In this document: in pieces, positions 59,346-64,000 of the stretch
Position numbering within the stretch: the first letter of the stretch is position 1
Layout: every line of letters starts with the position of its first letter
Source of the DNA: Phycisphaeraceae bacterium
GTDB lineage: Bacteria; Planctomycetota; Phycisphaerae; Phycisphaerales; UBA1924
Length of the DNA: 64,000 nucleotides
Assembly: GCA_019636615.1 (NCBI GenBank)
Contig: JAHBXF010000002.1
Span: 560,001-624,000, forward strand
Reading direction: 5' to 3'
Translations under genes and position numbers: made by a program
Notes under the pieces: model-generated
Told to the model about the DNA's origin: nothing
What the model saw: only the letters and a program-made list of their open reading frames with translations
Databases searched by the model: none

Positions 59346-60548
59346 TCAGAGATTGCCGCGCCGTTCCTGCTCGATCTCCAGAGCCTCGAAGAGGGCCTTG
59401 AAGTTGCCCTTGCCGAACGACTGGCTGCCCCTGCGGCAGATGATCTCGAAGAAGAGCGTGGGCCTGTCCTGCAAGGGCTTGGTGAAGAGTTGCAGCAGAT
59501 ACCCCTCGTCGTCCGAGTCAACGAGGATGCCCAGTTTCCGGATGGCCTCGTGGTCTTCACGCACGGCCTCGTGCCCGTGCTTCTTGAGCATGGTGTTCAC
59601 GCGGTCCCACACCAGTTCGTAGTAGGTGTCCGGCAGTGTGAGAAAATCGACGCCCCTGGCACGCAGCGAGGCGATGGAGTGCAGTTCATCGTCGGTGCGG
59701 AGGGCCAGGTGCTGCACCCCGGGTGTGTTGTTGTGCCAGTCGAGATACTCCTGAATCTGCGACTTTTTCTTCCCCGGCGCGGGCTCGTTGATCGGCATTT
59801 TGATGAGGTTGTTGCCCGAGGCCATGACCTTCGACATAAGGGCAGAATACTCGGTCGAGATGTCTTTGTCGTCGAAGTGCTTGAACATCGAGAACTCAAG
59901 CACGTTCTCGTAGAAGGCCACCCAGTGGTTCATTTTCCCCTCTTCGACGTTGCCGACGAGGTGATCAACATACTTGAGCCCGCAGGGGTTCGCCTTGTTG
60001 TAGTCGTTGATCGACAGATTCCCGATCTTGCGGAACCCGGGGGCGAACTGCCCGCCCCGTTTCACATTCACCAGGTCATACTCGCCTGTGCGGCTCACGA
60101 ACGTGTGGATGCACCGGCCGTAGGTTTTGATCGCCGCGGTGGTGATGGATCCACGCTCATCGCGCAGCGTGGTGGGCTCGCCGGCGCATGCCCCGCCGTT
60201 CTTGATCGCGCGGTCGAACGCCTTCTCCGCATCAAAGACCGTGAAGGCGACATCTTTGACGCCGTCGCCATAAAGCCGCACCTCTTCGGCCGACGGGTGG
60301 CCCGGGTGCAGCCCTGTGGTGAGCACGAAGCGGATATTGCCCTGCGTGAGCAGCCACGAGGCCTCTTCCCGGCTGCCGGTGGTCAGGTCTGAAATCTGTT
60401 CGATCTGGAACCCGAAGGCCGAGGCGTAAAAATGGGCCGCCTGGCGGGCGTTGCCCACATAGAACCTGACGTGGTCAACGTCGATCAACTGGAGGGGATC
60501 GGTGGCCGAGGCCCCGGCGCCGGCTGTCGAAGAGATGGCTGTGGTCAT
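59346..60548 (-). CDS. hpd: 4-hydroxyphenylpyruvate dioxygenase
   Basis: 400 residues from ATG 60548 with GGAG 6 bases upstream. It converts 4-hydroxyphenylpyruvate to homogentisate in tyrosine breakdown, with a non-haem Fe(II) in the C-terminal barrel. Ligands are all present: H196 in YVDHLVGNV, H280 in GVQHLALRT and E368 in LFFEIICRRG. The C-terminal helix KGNFKALFEALE is typical. No homogentisate dioxygenase in the window. Divergent from the kinase-fold gene. Confidence 0.95.
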   Translation of the reverse strand: MTTAISSTAGAGASATDPLQLIDVDHVRFYVGNARQAAHFYASAFGFQIEQISDLTTGSREEASWLLTQGNIRFVLTTGLHPGHPSAEEVRLYGDGVKDVAFTVFDAEKAFDRAIKNGGACAGEPTTLRDERGSITTAAIKTYGRCIHTFVSRTGEYDLVNVKRGGQFAPGFRKIGNLSINDYNKANPCGLKYVDHLVGNVEEGKMNHWVAFYENVLEFSMFKHFDDKDISTEYSALMSKVMASGNNLIKMPINEPAPGKKKSQIQEYLDWHNNTPGVQHLALRTDDELHSIASLRARGVDFLTLPDTYYELVWDRVNTMLKKHGHEAVREDHEAIRKLGILVDSDDEGYLLQLFTKPLQDRPTLFFEIICRRGSQSFGKGNFKALFEALEIEQERRGNL

Positions 60549-60578
60549 TGGCTGCTCCTGCGTGCGTGGATGAATGGA

Positions 60579-60586
60579 AGTATAGT
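60579..60586. promoter_or_regulatory. Overlapping divergent -10 elements
   Basis: TATACT on the minus strand (60579-60584), about 30 bases before the hpd ATG, and TATAGT on the plus strand (60581-60586), about 110 bases before ATG 60698. They share bases, so the two promoters would compete. No clear -35 on either side. Confidence 0.45.
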
Positions 60587-60697
60587 GAGGCACGGGGTAC
60601 TTTCCCCCGCGGGGGGGCGGCCCGGCAGCCCCCCGCTTTCAGACACCTCGCCAAGGCCGGACGGCTCAGATTCATCGTGCGGAAACTTGAAAGACCG

Positions 60698-61510
60698 ATG
60701 CGGCACCCCAGCCAGACAGACCATGCCTTTGGCCCATGGCGACTCGTACGCCGCCTGCCCGACACCGTGGCGGGTCATGGCGTCACCGCCCGCAGGTGGA
60801 TCGCGCTGTGTGATCGCACGCACACCAATGCCGTGGTGTACGCCCTGCCGCAGTTCGCCCCCCGGCCGCGGGCCCGGCGGGCACTGGCCGCGCTCGAGCA
60901 CCTGGGAAGACTCAAACACCCGCACTCGGTCCCCGTGCAGTCTGTCTCGCTCGACCCCCGTCGCGGCCTGTGCTTCACCACTGCCTACAGCGGCGACGTG
61001 CGTGGGCTGAACACGCTGCACGACCTCCTGTGCGACAAACAGGGCGTACTCCCGCCCTCCGAACTCCGCAGGGCGCTGGGGCAGATGCTCGGGCTTCTCG
61101 CCGCCGCGCACGCCGCGGGATACACCGATGGTGCGCTCTCGCTCGATCGAATCCTGATAGACCCTCACGGTGCCGTGAAAGTGGAACTCTTCTCGCTCGG
61201 CGCGCTGCTTCGAGACGGCGCACCAACCACGGCGCACCACACGGCGGATCTGGCCGCGATGGGCGAGATGGTGCGGTGGCTCCTCCCTGCGCTGCAAGGG
61301 GGAGAGGGCACGGGCGCGCCGCCGACCCTGGCCTGGGAATCCTGGAGTTTGCGCTGCGCGGGCGTCAAGGGCGTCAACGGTCAGCCGCCGTTCACCACGG
61401 TCGAGCAGGCGCTCGGGGCGCTCCCTTCATGGGCCGATGAGCAGCCCCGCGAGAGCGTGCTTCGCGGGCTTGTCAACCGTGTCCTGAGCAGCTTCTCTTC
61501 GCGGGCGTGA
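60698..61510 (+). CDS. Protein-kinase-fold protein lacking catalytic motifs
   Basis: 270 residues from ATG 60698, with GAAAG just upstream. A GTG at 60677 is an alternative. The pattern follows a bacterial Ser/Thr kinase lobe: GPWRLVRRLPDTVAG like a glycine-rich strand, LEHLGRLKHPHSVPV like the C-helix, and LGLLAAAHAAGYTDGALSLDRILIDPHGAVKVELFSLG like the catalytic loop through the metal-binding loop. In place of HRDxKxxN it has TDGALSLDRI, and in place of DFG it has LFSLG, so phosphotransfer is unlikely. Possible pseudokinase scaffold. Family call is by pattern only. Confidence 0.7.
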   Translation: MRHPSQTDHAFGPWRLVRRLPDTVAGHGVTARRWIALCDRTHTNAVVYALPQFAPRPRARRALAALEHLGRLKHPHSVPVQSVSLDPRRGLCFTTAYSGDVRGLNTLHDLLCDKQGVLPPSELRRALGQMLGLLAAAHAAGYTDGALSLDRILIDPHGAVKVELFSLGALLRDGAPTTAHHTADLAAMGEMVRWLLPALQGGEGTGAPPTLAWESWSLRCAGVKGVNGQPPFTTVEQALGALPSWADEQPRESVLRGLVNRVLSSFSSRA

Positions 61511-61533
61511 GCGCATCTCCTCCGCGACCAGAC

Positions 61534-61539
61534 TATTCT
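61534..61539 (+). promoter_or_regulatory. Possible -10 of the ThuA-DUF1080 gene
   Basis: TATTCT, 8 bases before a GTG at 61548, matching the geometry of other candidate leaderless genes here and supporting that start over the ATG at 61611. No -35 match. Confidence 0.4.
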
Positions 61540-61547
61540 CTCCTTCC

Positions 61548-63092
61548 GTGCCCCGCACCCCGGTGGTGACACCCCGGATTGCCAGATATCGCTACTTCGG
61601 AGCCACTCTCATGCACCCTTTCACCCTGACATCACTCTTCGGGCCCGTCGCGATCGCATCGGCGCTTGTGACGGCGTCCGCCTGCATGGCCTCGCTGACC
61701 AGCATCGCGCACGCGCAACCGCCCGAGCCGATCCGCACGCTGATCATCACCGGGCACAACAACCACAACTGGAAGTTCACCAGCCGCCTCTACAAGGAAA
61801 CCCTCGAGGCCACCGGGCGTTTCTCGGTCGAGATCACCGACGATCCAGGCAAAACACTCGCAGACCCCGGCGCGATCTCGGGCGTTCAACTCTTCTTTCT
61901 CGACTACAACGACTATCACCAGCCCAGAAGGTGGGGTGACGCCGCCGACAAAGCCTTCATCGAGGCTGTGTCTCAAGGTGCTGGCGTGGTGAGCGTGCAC
62001 TCTTCGAACAACGCCTTCAAGGGATGGGCCGAATACGAGACCATGCTGGGCCTGCTCTGGAGAGAGGGCACCGGGCACGGGCCGTTCCACCGCTTCGACG
62101 TCACGTTCACAGACCGAGAGCACCCGATCACGCGGGGACTTGCGGACATCACCGACCACCCAGACGAGTTGTACCACGCCCTCGTGAACACGCAGAACGT
62201 TCGTTTTCACAGGCTCGCCACGGCGCACGCCGCGCTCGACCGCGGCGGTACCGGCAAGGACGAACCCATGGCCTTCACACTCATGTACGGCGCGGGTCGA
62301 GTTTTCGCCACGCCGCTGGGGCATGTCTGGGAAGGGGGCGGTGCCCAGAAACTCTCGGTCAGCAACCCCGCCTTTAAGATTCTCGTTGCGCGTGGGAGCG
62401 AATGGGCCGCGACAGGAACGGTGACCCTGCCGGCGCAGTGGCAGGATGTTCGCATGCACAACACGCTGACCGACGCCGAGAAAGCGCAGGGCTGGAAACT
62501 CTTGTTCGACGGACAGACTACCGAGCACTTCCGCGGCTTCAGAAAAGCCACCTTCCCCGAACAGGGTTGGATCGTCCGTGACGGCACGCTGACCCACACG
62601 AAGGCCGGCAGAGGCGGCGATATCTGCTCGAAGGAGATGTACGGCGATTTCGAGTTCGTCTGCGATTGGCGGGTCGAAGCCGGCGGCAACAGCGGGATCA
62701 TGTACCGCTGCTCCGAGGAGCATCAATACCCGTGGCAGACCGGCCCCGAGATGCAGATCCTTGATGATCTCGGGCACGCCGACGGCCGCAACGCCAAGAC
62801 GCGGGCCGGCACGCTGTACGATCTCGTCGCCTGCGCCGCGGACGTCTCTCGCCCCGCCGGAGAGTGGAACACGGCACGCGTGATCGCCAGAGGCGGCCGC
62901 ATCATCCACGAACTCAACGGTATCGTTGTCGTCGATATCGACCTGGCGAGCGATGAATACAAGGCCGCGCACGCGGCCAGCAAATGGCCCGGCATGCCCC
63001 ACTTCGCCACGCTCGCGCAGGGGCACATCTGCCTGCAGGACCACGGCGACGAAGTCTCATTCCGCAACATCAAGGTCCGCCGGCTCGATTGA
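61548..63092 (+). CDS. ThuA-domain plus DUF1080 secreted protein
   Basis: 514 residues from GTG 61548, or 493 from ATG 61611. An Arg-rich start and a hydrophobic stretch ending SIAHAQ form a signal peptide, so it is exported. Residues about 63-290 are a ThuA/trehalose-utilisation domain with a glutamine-amidotransferase-like fold (ITGHNNHNWK, VVSVHSSNNAF, PLGHVWEGG). Residues about 320-512 are DUF1080/3-keto-disaccharide hydrolase, a jelly-roll sugar-binding or glycosidase module (WKLLFDGQTTEHFRGF, FEFVCDWRVEAGGNSGIMYR). This pairing is common in planctomycetes. Likely extracytoplasmic carbohydrate processing. Confidence 0.9.
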   Translation: MPRTPVVTPRIARYRYFGATLMHPFTLTSLFGPVAIASALVTASACMASLTSIAHAQPPEPIRTLIITGHNNHNWKFTSRLYKETLEATGRFSVEITDDPGKTLADPGAISGVQLFFLDYNDYHQPRRWGDAADKAFIEAVSQGAGVVSVHSSNNAFKGWAEYETMLGLLWREGTGHGPFHRFDVTFTDREHPITRGLADITDHPDELYHALVNTQNVRFHRLATAHAALDRGGTGKDEPMAFTLMYGAGRVFATPLGHVWEGGGAQKLSVSNPAFKILVARGSEWAATGTVTLPAQWQDVRMHNTLTDAEKAQGWKLLFDGQTTEHFRGFRKATFPEQGWIVRDGTLTHTKAGRGGDICSKEMYGDFEFVCDWRVEAGGNSGIMYRCSEEHQYPWQTGPEMQILDDLGHADGRNAKTRAGTLYDLVACAADVSRPAGEWNTARVIARGGRIIHELNGIVVVDIDLASDEYKAAHAASKWPGMPHFATLAQGHICLQDHGDEVSFRNIKVRRLD

Positions 63093-63114
63093 GCCGGGCC
63101 GTCTGCCAAACGCC

Positions 63115-64000
63115 ATGCAGCACCTCAACCGCCGCACTTTCGCCATTATTTCGCACCCCGACGCGGGCAAAACGACGCTCACTGAAAAGTTCCTGCTCTA
63201 CGGCGGCGCGTTGCAGCTCGCCGGGTCTGTCACGGCCCGTAAAAACCAGCGTGCCACCGCCTCCGACTGGATGGAGCTCGAGAAGCAGCGCGGCATCTCG
63301 ATCAGTTCAACCGTGCTCCAGTTCGACTATGACGGATACCGGGTGAACCTGCTCGATACGCCGGGCCACAAAGACTTTTCTGAAGACACGTACCGGGTGC
63401 TCACCGCCGTTGACGCCGCGGTGATGGTGATCGATGCCGGCAAAGGCATCGAGCCTCAGACGCTCAAACTCTTCGAAGTCTGCCGGAGGCGGGGTGTGCC
63501 GATCTTCACGTTCATGAACAAACTCGACCGCCCGGCCCGCGACCCGATGTCGCTGCTGGACGAACTCGAGAAGGTGCTGGGTATCGCCGCGTTCCCGGTG
63601 AACTGGCCACTCGGGAACGGCCCCTCGTTCCGCGGGGTCTACGACCGTCTCACCCGCACCGTGCACCTCTTCGATCGCACGCCGGGCGGCGCATACGCGG
63701 CCCCGGTCAAAGTCACCGGGCTTGACGACCCCGGCCTCAAAGATTCGCTCGATGAAGACCTCTACAGCCAGGTGCGCGACGAGGTCGACATGCTGGAAGG
63801 GGCCGGCGCAACCTTCGATCCCGCCCAGGTGCTCGCGGGCCAGATCACCCCCGTCTTCTTCGGAAGCGCGATGAACAACTTCGGTGTTCAACTCTTGCTC
63901 GATGGCTTTCTGAGCATGTCGAGCCCGCCCACCGCCCGACTGGCCGGCGACCGAGTGGTTCAACCGCACGACCCCTTCTTCAGCGGCTTCGTCTTCAAAA
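63115..64000 (+). CDS. prfC: Peptide chain release factor 3, 3'-truncated by window edge
   Basis: 295 residues visible, open to the end of the window. RF3 is a GTPase that removes RF1/RF2 from the ribosome after termination. G1 is HPDAGKTTLTEK (residues 14-25), followed by the RF3-type switch region KNQRATASDWMELEKQRGISIS, G3 DTPGH and G4 MNKLDR. Domain 2 begins near residue 285. The ATG at 63115 is 22 bases after the ThuA-DUF1080 stop on the same strand, so it may be read from that transcript. The opposite strand carries a 220-codon open frame over it that is a GC-bias shadow. Confidence 0.95.
   Translation, partial: MQHLNRRTFAIISHPDAGKTTLTEKFLLYGGALQLAGSVTARKNQRATASDWMELEKQRGISISSTVLQFDYDGYRVNLLDTPGHKDFSEDTYRVLTAVDAAVMVIDAGKGIEPQTLKLFEVCRRRGVPIFTFMNKLDRPARDPMSLLDELEKVLGIAAFPVNWPLGNGPSFRGVYDRLTRTVHLFDRTPGGAYAAPVKVTGLDDPGLKDSLDEDLYSQVRDEVDMLEGAGATFDPAQVLAGQITPVFFGSAMNNFGVQLLLDGFLSMSSPPTARLAGDRVVQPHDPFFSGFVFK

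Noticed and set aside
59274-60392. 372-codon plus-strand open frame over hpd
   Set aside because: Shadow frame; hpd metal ligands are intact on the minus strand.
61632-63044. 470-codon minus-strand open frame over the ThuA-DUF1080 gene
   Set aside because: Mirror frame of a GC-rich gene with recognised domains; no domain on the minus strand.
63307-63969. 220-codon minus-strand open frame at the window end
   Set aside because: Overlies prfC, whose GTPase motifs are clear on the plus strand.

Overview
The window reads as a piece of a GC-rich, diderm bacterial chromosome from the Planctomycetota, most likely class Phycisphaerae. This is inferred from sequence only. The pointers are a prepilin of the planctomycete RRAFTLIE type, a complete single-operon type II secretion system with PilM/N/O-like inner-membrane parts, a ThuA-DUF1080 protein, ribonuclease Y, many short-leader lipoproteins, and a bacterial topoisomerase VI B subunit. 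No rRNA, tRNA, CRISPR array, transposase or phage gene was recognised, and coding density is high.

Region by region. 1-4484: end of a histidine-utilisation cluster (hutU, truncated by the window edge, then hutG-hutI) with a divergent DUF2071 gene inside it. 4501-9306: a large Pro/Gln-rich membrane protein divergent from trpD, a lipoprotein and a rhodanese. 9337-9401 is a nested two-way terminator. 9408-14524: a lone prepilin-like protein, a parvulin-like lipoprotein, a BamE-like lipoprotein and rny. 14525-20364: a beta-rich lipoprotein, then a minus-strand run scpB, DUF58, transglutaminase, PilZ protein. 20434-23168: a B12-binding/G-protein chaperone fusion, a queuosine-precursor transporter and an anchored hypothetical protein. 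23203-31351: a class III aminotransferase, an M20 peptidase, an M48 membrane protease and HrpA.

31407-49405 is the most coherent block: a minus-strand type II secretion cluster in the order gspE-F-G-H-I-J-K-L-M-C-D plus a lipoprotein, with 4-base ATGA overlaps at most junctions from gspJ onward. It is preceded by three paralogous secreted helical proteins (Spy/CpxP-like), the last of which stops 4 bases before gspE. 49603-52500: a HEAT-like lipoprotein divergent from a NifU-domain protein, csrA with a GGA-rich leader, and ndk. 52558-56498: trehalose synthesis, with otsA overlapping an otsB-GH15 fusion. 56666-64000: a small membrane protein, orphan topoisomerase VI B, hpd, a kinase-fold protein lacking catalytic motifs, a ThuA-DUF1080 protein and the start of prfC (truncated by the window edge).

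A recurring signal is a TAnnnT -10-like hexamer 5-9 bases before the start codon of about ten genes that lack a Shine-Dalgarno sequence. Genes elsewhere in the window carry good AGGAG-type sites, so the organism probably mixes leaderless and leadered transcripts. Candidates for new biology are the secretion operon coupled to Spy-like paralogs, the stand-alone B12/G-protein fusion, the orphan topoisomerase VI B, the degenerate kinase and the csrA leader.
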